Origin: Silene noctiflora
Taxonomy: Eukaryota > Streptophyta > Magnoliopsida > Caryophyllales > Caryophyllaceae
NCBI GenBank assembly: GCA_009801015.1
Contig: VHZZ01014399.1
Span: 10,708 to 34,304, forward strand
DNA: 23,597 bases
Direction: 5' to 3'
The notes beneath the pieces are model-generated. The model was given only the letters and a program-made list of their open reading frames with translations. It was not told where the DNA came from and made no database searches. The translations under genes were made by a program, and so were the position numbers. Of the stretch, positions 1 through 10,300 are shown piece after piece (within the stretch, counting starts at the first letter, position 1; every line of letters begins with the position of its first letter).

Positions 1-117
1 AACAAACCTAGTATACACCACACCATCCTCGTGGATTCGATACCCTACTTCCCGACTACTTAGTTAGGTTGTTTGGTTATTTGTTTGATCGGGACATGAC
101 GATAAATCCCCACATCA
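1..117 (+). mobile_element. 3' end of a plus-strand LTR (Athila/Tat-like), cut by window start
   Basis: It contains the CCTCGTGGATTCGATACCCT-type motif common near the 3' end of plant Athila/Tat LTRs and ends in ATAAATCCCCACATCA at 117. This end matches the reverse complement of the start of the LTR at 551 (AAATCCCGATGTCA) in layout and partly in sequence. No primer binding site follows, so it is a 3' LTR or solo LTR. Confidence 0.5.
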
Positions 118-426
118 AGTAGTAGGGTAAGTCAATTAGGAAGGAACTAGGAAACTTATATTATTATTATATTATATTATTATTATTTACGTATTTTTAA
201 TTATTATCAATTACTACTATTATTATTAATATTATAATTATTATTACTATTAGTAAACACGACCCAATACATGGCCCACATCCATTCCCGATTCATCCAT
301 CATTCTATCATATTATTCCGTCTCACAACATAATTCTATAATTTATAAAATATATTTTAAAACACATTTTAATAATTTCCCCGTCTGACCAACCACTAAC
401 CAAGCCTTAAAATACTGGGTATTACA
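118..426 (-). mobile_element. Possible minus-strand LTR fragment with (TTA)n tract
   Basis: Reverse complement of 415-426 reads TGTAATACCCAG, the usual opening of Ty3/gypsy chromovirus LTRs. The rest is AT-rich, including an imperfect TTA/ATT microsatellite at about 160-250. The other end is not resolved, and no coding sequence is seen. Confidence 0.35.
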
Positions 427-529
427 AACACAAACACTCTACAAGAAAACAAGTCACTACTCAAACAACCAAATAACAACACTAAGACTAAAGCTAAGAC
501 TTTAACTAACTAAGCATAATGGAATGCCA

Positions 530-547
530 TCCCCGGCAACGACGCCA
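530..547 (-). other. LTR retrotransposon primer binding site (tRNA-Asp type)
   Basis: Reverse complement TGGCGTCGTTGCCGGGGA differs by one base from the complement of the plant tRNA-Asp 3' end. It lies 3 bp from the TG start of the LTR at 551, as expected for a minus-strand element. Confidence 0.8.
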
Positions 548-1488
548 TTTTGACATCGGGATTTGTCGTTATTCCCTTATCAAAAACAATTTATAATAAA
601 GCCCAATTTAAGTAGTATAAATCGGGGTCGAACGCGATGATGGCGGGCGTTGCTACTTAGCTCGTTTTAGTCGCGGTTTAGTCTAGGAATTAAAGGAGTT
701 GATGTAATAAACTAAACTAAGATGCAACTAAAGCAAATGAAAGCAAGATTAAGTTCAACAAGGACTTGTAAACAATTGATAAAAAGTTAAGGTCTTTGGG
801 TTCACCCGAGTAAGACGGACAAGAATAGGGAATTAACAAGACATGAGTAACAATTTGGTTTAGGTTTAAGACCTAATACTTAGGTCACCTAAAGCTAATC
901 ACAAAATCTTCACTTTATTACTAACGACTCAACATGATCATGCCATCAAAACACTCCTTTTTCATTCTCATTTAAAAGGAAGCATTAAACATATCAACAA
1001 AGGACTTGAACTTTCACACAAGCATTTCATCGAACACTTTATATACATGAATATGAACACCAATTAATTACCCAAAACCAAGATGTTAAACCTGACAAGT
1101 CCCTACTCACTCATGCTTGGAAGAAACATGTAAATAAATGGAGAAGTAAATATGGACAAAACAACAAACATGACTACTAATTCAAGCAATTCAAGCAACA
1201 ACTTAAATGAACTAGGAAATGTAAATAAATGGAGAGGAATGTAAATTAGAATAAAATTATACCAAAAGTTTCAAACTTGGATTGATTAAAGAAGATATTC
1301 TTCAATGTCTTCAATTACAACCCAAATACTAAGTGTAAACAACTCAACTAAAGTAGAACTAAACTAATTTGTAGAGTAATTAAGGCTTAATTAATGAAAT
1401 ATTAGAGTTTTATTAAGGAAATAATTAACATAAATAAGGAAATAATTTCAGATCTAGGGTATTGTGTCTAAAACAATTTATGACGGTC

Positions 1489-1496
1489 TATATATA
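1489..1496 (-). promoter_or_regulatory. Candidate LTR TATA box
   Basis: TATATATA in the antisense direction, just downstream (in element sense) of the U3 tandem repeats. It would drive transcription away from CPL2. Confidence 0.4.
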
Positions 1497-1553
1497 ATGT
1501 TCCCCATCATTAGGTCAAATAAGGGAGTGGAAGACAAAAATGCGAACAAGGGG

Positions 1554-1795
1554 TCTGGGCGGGTTCACCGGCCACCTGTGGAGGACCGGCTCAGAACCCA
1601 CTATAAGTTTTCTTCAGAATTTGGCCTTGTCTTGGGTAGTAGTGGTTCTGGGCCTGTGGGACCGACTGCCTGTGTAGTACCGACTTAGAACCTACTGTAA
1701 GTTTTCTTCAAAATTTGGCCTTGTCTTGGGTAACAGTGTTTCTTGGCCTGTGGGACCAGCCGCCTATGTAGGTCCGGCTTAGAACCCCTCTCAGC
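1554..1795 (-). repeat. 94-bp tandem repeat, about 2.5 copies, in LTR U3
   Basis: The block TTAGAACC(C/T)-ACTATAAG with TTTTCTTCA and GGCCTTGTCTTGGG recurs from 1590 and 1684, and its head again at 1778: a spacing of 94 bp. The upstream half (TCTGGGC... CCGGC) starts at 1554, 1647 and 1741. Copies differ by scattered substitutions. Confidence 0.85.
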
Positions 1796-2010
1796 TTTTT
1801 CCCTCCCTTCTTTCCCATGCTAGCTTCCAATGCCACTTTGCTTGCTTCCTTAATCCAAATTCGGCTCAAATCTTGCAAAATGAGACGGAAACCCATAGTA
1901 CGAGATTTAGGACACAAAATGTAAGCCAAGGGTATGAAAACCTTCTTAAATGGGGTCACAAAGCATGGTAAAGAAGGGGAAATATGGTAAAAAAAAAAAA
2001 CACCTATCAG

Positions 2011-2128
2011 TGGTATGGAAGGGTAGGGTAATTGGTTTTAAGTGAGGTGTTCAGAAAAAAATGACATGGATAAAATTTTCAAAAGCGTATGTAAAAGAGT
2101 AAAATCCGTATTTGAAAAAGCACAACCC
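2011..2128 (+). mobile_element. Truncated MULE-type MITE, right end only
   Basis: Matches the right end of the complete element at 22768-23503: AATTGGTT, AAAAAAATGACA, then GTATGT-AAAAGAGTAAAATCCGTAT-TTGAAAAAG and terminal CCC at 2128. No matching left terminus or 9-bp target duplication is found upstream, so the left side is lost, perhaps through the LTR insertion. Confidence 0.7.
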
Positions 2129-2476
2129 TTAAGTATAGCATACAAGTGTAATTGAGGACCAACATCATAAAACAAAATGCAAATGTCGAGGACAACTAAC
2201 ATATGTCAACCGTTAATGCAAAAAATGGTGAAAAATTCATCATTAAAGCATCTTTTTCTCTTCAATTCTCCAATTTACATGAGTTAGAACATTCCCAAAA
2301 CTGCATGTATTTGATTCTACATGTCTTACGGTCTTATAATTTTTTACCCCAAGCTCAAACCTTTACAAAACAACCGACTAAATACGTAGCCTCTTCAACC
2401 AATTTTATTAAAAGATGGGGCCGTAATAATTGAGTATATTACGGGTTAATTTATTTAGAGTATTCTTCCACCTAAC

Positions 2477-2484
2477 TATAAATA
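2477..2484 (+). promoter_or_regulatory. Candidate CPL2 TATA box
   Basis: TATAAATA, 160 bp upstream of the start codon, is the best TATA match in the upstream interval. Position is plausible; there is no transcript evidence. Confidence 0.5.
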
Positions 2485-2575
2485 TGGCAAATGATTCAGC
2501 GCAAATCCAATTGTTGGGACCTGCTGTTGAAGAAGAAGGGGGAGAGGTGGAACAGCAATCAAACTCCCTCTTAAC

Positions 2576-2596
2576 ATGAAACCCCAAAATCAGTAA
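2576..2596 (+). other. Short upstream ORF (MKPQNQ)
   Basis: ATG to TAA in the predicted CPL2 leader, 47 bp before the main ATG and not overlapping it. Six codons allow re-initiation. Relevant only if transcription starts upstream of 2576. Confidence 0.4.
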
Positions 2597-2643
2597 AATC
2601 GAAATCAACAAAATCAAATTACATCCTCAAAAAAAGAAAAAAC

Positions 2644-3450
2644 ATGACGACGAGCAGCAACAAGTTAGGGGTGAAATCAGTAGTAGTATACCACGGCGAA
2701 ACATATTTAGGGGAATTAGATACTATACCAATACCAATACCAATCTCAGACGAACATAAACAATTCAACTTTCCTAATAATGAAATTCGAATCCATCACA
2801 TCTCCCCAATCTCGGAACGCTGTCATCCTCTCTCAATCCTCCACACAATCTCCCCTTACTCCCTCCGCTGCAAACTCGAACCACCACCACCGGATGATCA
2901 CCAGCCGCTGCAGACGAATCTGCTCAACCTCCATGCTTCGTGCTTCTACGAGCTGAAGACGGCTGTGGTCGTACTGGAAACCGAGGAGATACACTTAGTG
3001 GCGATGCCTAGCAAGCAAAAGAAGTTCCCTTGTTTCTGGTGTTACGCAATTCCCACCGGGGCTGCTGGGGGTTTGTTATACTCCTATTGCATTGGGATGC
3101 TTAATCTCAGATGTTTGTCTATTGTATTTGATCTTGACGAGACACTTATTGTCGCCAATACTATGAAGTCCTTCGAGGATAGAATCGAGGCTTTGAAGAG
3201 TTGGATTGCCAGGGAGGGGGATCCTGTACGCGCCTCTGGAATGGCTGCTGAGCTCAAGCGCTATGCTGATGATAGGGCTTTGCTTAAACAGTTTACGGAG
3301 AATGACTGTGTTGTTACTGATGCTGCTGGTAAAGTTCTTAAGGTCCAGTTTGAGGAGGTTCCGTCTTTGTCCGAGAATCTTGATAAGGTTCTCCGCCCTG
3401 TTATTCGATTTCCCGACAATAACCTCGTTCTAACCAGGATTAATCCTGAG
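2644..3450 (+). CDS. CPL2: CPL2 exon 1 (residues 1-269): N-terminal domain and catalytic nucleophile motif
   Basis: Starts at the first ATG of the frame, directly before the conserved stretch [14 protein letters not shown] near the family N-terminus; A at -3 is a good plant context. It carries [13 protein letters not shown] and ELKTAVVVL of the N-terminal domain, then [17 protein letters not shown], with the acylphosphate-forming Asp expected at D163 and general acid at D165. The stretch just before ([18 protein letters not shown]) is slightly divergent from the usual G-L-Y-x-S-C pattern. Donor GAG|GTAAAC, phase 0. Reading through the donor adds 25 residues and then a stop at 3526-3528. Confidence 0.95.
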
Positions 3451-6400
3451 GTAAACTTCTCAACAAACCCTTATGCTAATTGTACCTCTGCCTGCATTTT
3501 ATTCAGGACCAATATCATTTGGATATAGTGTAGGTGTTTTGTCTATCTCAAACTTAAATGGATTCGCAAAAGTTATTATGGGTCATCTTCTAGGCAAAGT
3601 GGCTACATTAGCATTTCGTACAAATGAAATGAAGATCTTATGTTGAAGGCAGTTGGTTGGTTCTTCTGCTGTGTCACTTCTTCGCCTATCTTGTACTCTC
3701 TTCGAAGAGGCGCAGCATAATTATCTCTTCAATTACACACACACATATATATTACTTTTTTGGACTAGTCTTATGAAAATAGAGGTGCCTTATCCTTCGC
3801 GATTTTTTGCTCGTTGGGCAATATAAAATTGAAGAGATAGTTCCAGATGATTTTGATGTGTTGCGCAATGCAAATCTAGAGACTAGCCGTAGCACACCTT
3901 CCAGACTATTATGTCATTGTCCCAAGATAAATTGAGTACACAGCTGCAGTACATGCTTGTATTGAGGGTTTTTTAAACTAAACTTCTCTCCAAGTTGTGC
4001 ATGACTGTCATCATATATGCATCGCTTTGCTTATTGCTAACAGGATTCAGAGTTTCTTTTTTTCTGTTCACAGAACCGTGATACTAGCGTACTAGTTAGA
4101 TTGCGTCCAGCTTGGGAGGATTTGAGAAGTTACTTGACTGCAAAGGGGCGTAAAAGATTCGAAGTATTTGTGTGTACTATGGCTGAGAGAGATTATGCTT
4201 TGGAGATGTGGAGGCTCCTTGATCCAGAGGCTAACTTAATAAATTCAAAACAATTTTCGAACCGAGTTGTATGCGTGAAGTCAGGTAAGGGCACTACTTT
4301 TCCATATTGTTTAGAGGTTGCTTTCATTTTATAGAAAAATAATAATATTATCAACATAAAATAGCCGTCAGTAAATTCAATACATCCATCACCTGTCTAC
4401 TAAGCAACATGTGGAAAAAGGATTTGATGAATCTCAGAGGGAGATTACTAATAGAGAAGTATGAATAGAAGTAAGCTACATGTGGAAAGAGAAGTTGATG
4501 AATCTCCACATATATAACTACAGAGAAGTATGAGTAGCCGTCGTCCCTACAAGAGAGTCCCACCCTTTAGGTTGGGTACCATTATAGAATAAAGTTCTAA
4601 TGGGAAAGCTGCAACCATTTCCTTAGTAGAGAATTTTTCTATGAATTAGACGAGTATACGATCGAGACATAAACTTACTAATGTTCGGATGACAAATAAC
4701 TGCCCACTCGCCAAGCTGTGTTTATTAGAGCCAGTAGTTCCGAATCACAACATGTCCCTCATAATCTTTCTGAGAAAATTAGCTGCCCATACTAAGTGTT
4801 TGAATAGCAATAAATTCTAGAAGCAGAACTCGATTTTTCACCGAAAGATGGGCCTGTGAGGGGCCCATATTATATGTGCTAACTCAGCAGGAACATGGTA
4901 ATCCGCATTAATCCCTGCATTCGTACACTTTGTTGGGTTAATCTACTCAAATACTTGTAATAGAGACATTACACCTATTTTGTTAGCCTACTAGAAAAAA
5001 GAGTAAATTAGCAAACTGTAAATGAGTCAGATAAATCTGCTCCTTCCCAACTCTCTTACCCTCAATTGCACCAACTATACTCTCTCTATTAATGATTCTA
5101 CTTAGAACATGAACAACAAGAGAGAATAAGGAAGAGGAAAGAGGAGAGAGAATCTCCTTCAGTCTCTTGGTATCCTATTGCCAATAATTGAGAAAAAAGC
5201 ACGACAGCAACCTACCATCCAGTTTCTTCAATGAAAGACAAAAGCCTTCACATCTATCCCAGCAATGCTGCATTTTGCCTGATTAATCATCATACCTGAA
5301 GTCAGCTCAATCACTTATTATAGAGACTAAATTCAACATTAATTTTGGAATTTTATAAGAAAAGAAAGTGTCGTGAGCTAACTGCAAATGAGTCGGGATG
5401 AATGTGCATGTGCCCCCTCCCAACACTAATACCCTCAACCTATGTTGTTTCCGATTTTGTCATGGTACCCCTTGTTTGAAAGAGACCAGATCCATTTTAT
5501 AATTTTATAAAAGCTTTCAGAATTTTTAGAACACTATAGATATTATTTTTTTATTCGAATATTATAATTTTATATAAATTTTAAATTTTTTACAATAATG
5601 TTTTACAAGTTATATCAGTTTAAACTTTGTAGCTTGTTAAATAGTTTGTTAGAGTTTTAATTGAACAATTTTAATGGTGATATGCTGTAAAAACGAAAAA
5701 ATGGTATGTTGGAAAACAAAATTTAAACTAAGGGGCACCTTTGGTATAAAGTTAAAAGGAGGGGTACCATGAAAGTTTTGACTAAAATGAAGACTAAAAG
5801 GCTTGTTCACTACTTCACTGTAGACAGCGCTTATTAGAGTTGCTCAGTTGAAAAGGATAAAAACATCAGCCATCCTAACAGAAATCAGGGTAGGAAAAGT
5901 AGCTAAAGTGTTTGGATAGAGATTGAAAAGCTAGAAACTCAGGTATATAACCAAACATACGTATCTTCTTATTGAGTGGCGCATGTTCTATCCTAACAGA
6001 GTAGGTCATATTTGGCTTTTCTGTGACTGGAGAAATAAGTGGCCAAAATTTTAAAACTTTTGTTTTTATCTTATCTTCGAAGCAAAACCTAAATGCTGTA
6101 CATCTCGGAATGTATTAATAAATTTGTGTGTGGTAATACTCTATGTTACACCGCCATCCTTGCTAACACTATAGGCATCAGAATACTCCTATAGTCCTCG
6201 TTTGGCATGTGAGAGACTGATCAGCTTTCACTTTTCTTTTACCCTAAATGACTTGGGAGCCTAGATTTTGACAGGAATGAATAATCGCGTACTTTACTTG
6301 AATCGGCAACGTTGCCTTACTATATACCTTGATTTGTCCATGTAGGTCTCATTTTGTCAATTATCTCTTTACTGCCTTGTATCTGTGAGTGACTTGCTGG

Positions 6401-7302
6401 GCAAGAAGTTGTCCTCCACCTCCCACCTGACCCGGAAGCCCGAAACACTTTGCCAAAATGCGATGACCAGAATCAATCTCGATTGATAAGACCCATAAAT
6501 CCATAATCACTCACTAGAGAATAACTAAAGCTGAGGCGAGACATACCCAAAATTATCTGCTTCAAAGCGATCCATACCAGAAATAACCTGTCGACAGAAC
6601 ATATGAAATGAATAGGCCGGACCTATTCAGACCCCAAGCGTATAACATACTTGTCTCCCGACCTAAATGAGCCATTGGCAACGTCTATCCACCATCGATG
6701 CTTTCGTAGTTAGAGGTAGAGAAAAAAATGAGGGATCAACAAGCTGGCTGGGGGCACATAAGTACTAACAATATTGTGAATAATTCATGTGGGAGGCCCT
6801 TTTTGTAGCATGTTATAGTAGTCTGGTGTTTGAATCTTACTTTTGCCGGCATCAGTGCTACCTAAACTGTGGTGTAATTGACGAATCCTAAAAGTATAAC
6901 TAAATCAGGAGTTCTGTGGTAAAGGAAAAAAAAGGAGGGATCAACAAGCTGGCTGGGGCATATAACTACTAACAACAATGTGAAAAACACATGTGGAAGG
7001 CCCTTGTTTGGCGTGTTGTAGTAGTTTGGTGTGGAATCTTACTTTTACCGGCATCAGTGCCACCTAAACTGTTGAGAAATTGAGGAAATCCTAAATGTAA
7101 CTAAATCAGTTAGTTTGTGGTGAGGATTTCGAGATATTTCCTTGGCGCCACTTGGAATTAAACAACTATGATTGCTTTGCTAATAGTGATACTAATTTGC
7201 GCTGGTCTTGGCATTAATGCGAAATCCCAAACTAGAAAAACTGGAAGCTTCTAGAATATTAAGTTGACAAGACTCAAACAAACCCGACCTTCTCTCATAG
7301 GA

Positions 7303-7361
<59 letters not shown>

Positions 7362-10300
7362 TTCACAACTTGTACCACACTACTCGAAATTCAACCAAGA
7401 ACGACCCATGATTGTCGTACTCAAAGAGATGTGCATAAATCTACACCTTTCATCGATGAAGGCCGCGTGGGAAACATAAACAACTATTTTGATTAAAAAT
7501 AGCAAAACCACATATGTACTTTGTGGATAGAAAGTAGGGGACTTCTGAACTTTTGTTCTCCCTCCAGAAGGTCATTCTAGATGGTTCAATTGGCTTTGGC
7601 TGAGCTTACATTTGACAAGTTTGTTCTAGTGTCAAATGATATGTCTCTTCTCCTTGTTTTTTGCTTGATCCTAATGTCTCTCACATACTCTTTTGTATTA
7701 TTCAGCTAAAACTTGAGACCTCTGGTGATGTCAATCTTTATTTAGAGTTTTAGACTGCACGAAACTTTAATTGTGGATGGGCTTGAGAGAGTCATATTTC
7801 ATCAATGATGACTTTTGCATGGCATGTAGTTCCCATTATGTCATCTTCTTCCTGTCAACTTATCAGGATCAAAAAAGTCGTTACTAAACGTCTTCAAAGA
7901 TGGCATTTGTCATCCCAACATGGCCATGGTGATTGATGACAGGTTAAAGGTGTGGGAGGATAAGGATCAGCCACGTGTGCATGTCGTTCCTGCATTCACC
8001 CCATATTACGCTCCTCAAGCTGAGGTAATAAATACTCCTGCTCATAAAAGATCGATCACTATTCCATTTTGATATGTCCCAAAATAATTGATCACTTTCT
8101 ATACCAAGCAACATCAGATTATAATCTTCCTATGTTACTCTGTAAATACCCTTATGAAAGGAGTAAGTTGGAAAGGTCCGAAAGAGAGTACCAGATTTTC
8201 ACTTGGGGTGAAGTGAGTATTAAAGGTACTTCATCTCATTTTGACATTTTCTTTAAAATGAATACTAGTTGAAAGTGATCAATCTTTTTGGGTCAAAAGG
8301 TGTTAAATCTAATTTGTGATGAAAAATTGACTCTAATAAACTTTGAATGTTTCCTCTTTTCCAATAGACAGCAAATGTTGTGCCAGTCCTATGTGTAGCA
8401 AGAAATGTTGCTTGCAATGTCAGGGGTGGTTTTTTCAAGTGAGTATTTAGTGGATAGTATTCTCAGATATACGTCATATATCTGTATCTCCTTGCCTTGT
8501 AAATTGGTTTACATATTATGTCCTTATCCGGGGTCCATATGTAACAGAGATTTTGATGAAAACATGTTGAGGAAAATCTCTGAGCTGTTCTATGAGGATG
8601 ATATGTCCAATGTACCTTCACCACCTGATGTTAGCAATTATTTGATACCGGAGGTAGGAAGTTTATTAGCTCTATTTTTCAACATTTTGCTAAGCTATTG
8701 TAGTTTTTTTACCAAATTTGATGTTTTTTTTTTTTTTTTGTATAATTTAGGAGGCAGGAGCTGCTCTGAGTGGTAACACAAACATTCCCTTCAGCGAAGG
8801 CATTTCTGGTGCAGAAGTTGAACGGAGATTACCCCAATTGGTAACCTGTTATATTTTGCCTGTTGGTATAATTATTTTATATTTGTATCTTATTGAGCTT
8901 AATTGGTGAAACCTAGCCGTTTAGCCCGTTTTCTGTGGATCCGATCTTCTTTTGTTGATTTTCAGTCCTAGAAAAGTAGAAATACAATACTTATTAGACG
9001 CTTTTCTTTGCCTTAAAGGATAGCGCCATGGATTCAGATAACAATGCTGGAAGTAATATCATGGACGCGAGGCTTGAAAACTCCCAGCAGGCTGTTCCAT
9101 CTGTTTCAAATGTAGCTAATCCACTGAGAACAACTATGCCTTCACAAAGTACTAAAGCATTATTCTGCTTCACTTGGCTATCTACTTTTTTTCTCGTAAA
9201 AATGTTTATTTACTCTTTTAACTTGAGCAGCTACCCACTACCCCCAGCTTACTTATGTTGTCATCATTTGACTTTGGCGATCAATGAACGTCACCTTTGA
9301 CCTTTGTTTTTTAAAGTGTACACATCTATGGATAAATTGATGGTTAAAACTGTCAACTTTTACCACAAAGTCAAATGGAGTATAGTTTTATATCTCAAAT
9401 TTTAACTTTGTATCCCTATATGATTAGAAGGCCTACTTGGAGTACCTGCTAAAAGAGAGGGGAGGAATTCCTCCGGTGATCCACCTATTCTTAGATTACC
9501 ATCACAAATACCGCAAGGTGGTTGGTCGGTTGAAGAAGATGGCAGTAGAGGATATCCAAGAGCATATGTGCTTCCCCATGAATCTGATATACTGAAACCT
9601 GACACAGCTCGAGCTTATCCAAATTCTCTTGGTCTTAGCACAGCTCCATCTACTCCTTCAATAAGCACGGCTGAGGAGGTTTATCCCCACACAGTTTAGA
9701 TACTATATGCGTGTTACATCTTACTATCATGCTTTGATTTTATGGCTGATATTTCTTTCTAATGCATATTGCATAGTCATTTCTTAATTCTTGTAGTTGT
9801 GCCTGACTGCAGGCCAGTCAAGGATGCAAATTGCAAAAGTATAATCTTTCATTTATGGAACCAACAGGTACATATACGTTTCCTTTTAAGCAAACAACTT
9901 CGGTTGACTAAACAAATTAGATATAAAGTTCACAAGTGCTGGACACGAACTTTTTGACAAAAATTATCTTGAAATGAAGTATGCTGTGTTGTACAAGTGC
10001 CATCTCAACACGGCAAGTTGATAGCCTTTCCGTAATATAGAGGTTAAGCAGACAGCTCACTATGGGAAGTTCCATGAATTCCAACCTTTTGTGTTTTGTA
10101 TTGTTGACAAAACTACCGCAGTGTTTGTAACAAGCACCTGTCTGCTGCTTGTCTATCTTGTGTAAGTGTGTAACTATGAATCATATGGTCGCATCTTTTA
10201 AATGATGTAGTTTGAAGATGTATTTCAAATGTTGCTTCAAAATTGGACTTTCAATAATTAACCAGTCTGTTTGACCCTACCAAATTGCAGTTTTAGTTTT

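Larger units (their letters stand above)
551..1960 (-). mobile_element. Athila/Tat-like LTR, minus strand
   Basis: The left edge (TGACATCGGG at 551) is fixed by the adjacent tRNA-Asp primer site. Inside is the AATCGGGGTCGAACGCGATG motif (about 620) typical of these LTR 3' parts, shared with the LTR at 13982. A minus-strand TATA candidate lies at 1489-1496 and 94-bp repeats upstream of it. The right edge near 1960 (GGGGTCACA) is tentative. No gag or pol reading frame is present, and the partner LTR is not in the window. Confidence 0.65.
2129..2643 (+). promoter_or_regulatory. CPL2 promoter and 5' leader
   Basis: Non-coding, 515 bp between the MITE remnant and the start codon. A TATAAATA box lies at 2477-2484, predicting transcription from about 2510 and a leader near 135 nt. 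The leader is A-rich before the ATG. No intron signal is obvious in it. Confidence 0.55.
4285..7866 (+). other. CPL2 intron 2 (3582 bp), repeat-rich
   Basis: GTAAGG...TATCAG, splitting codon 340 in the phosphatase core. It contains tandem duplications at 4407-4548 and 6722-7130, a TIR element at 5460-5772, a (TA)n at 7307-7359, and a diverged repeat pair near 5014 and 5380 (AACTG-AAATGAGTC with CTCCCAAC and ACCCTCAA). No coding region seen in the remainder. Confidence 0.9.

Noticed and set aside
1464..1688. 74-residue plus-strand open frame
   Set aside because: Lies in the LTR tandem repeats; no conserved protein.
7264..7479. 71-residue frame with an Ile-Tyr run
   Set aside because: Translation of the (TA)n microsatellite in intron 2.
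9402..9605. 67-residue minus-strand frame
   Set aside because: Antisense shadow of CPL2 exon 8.
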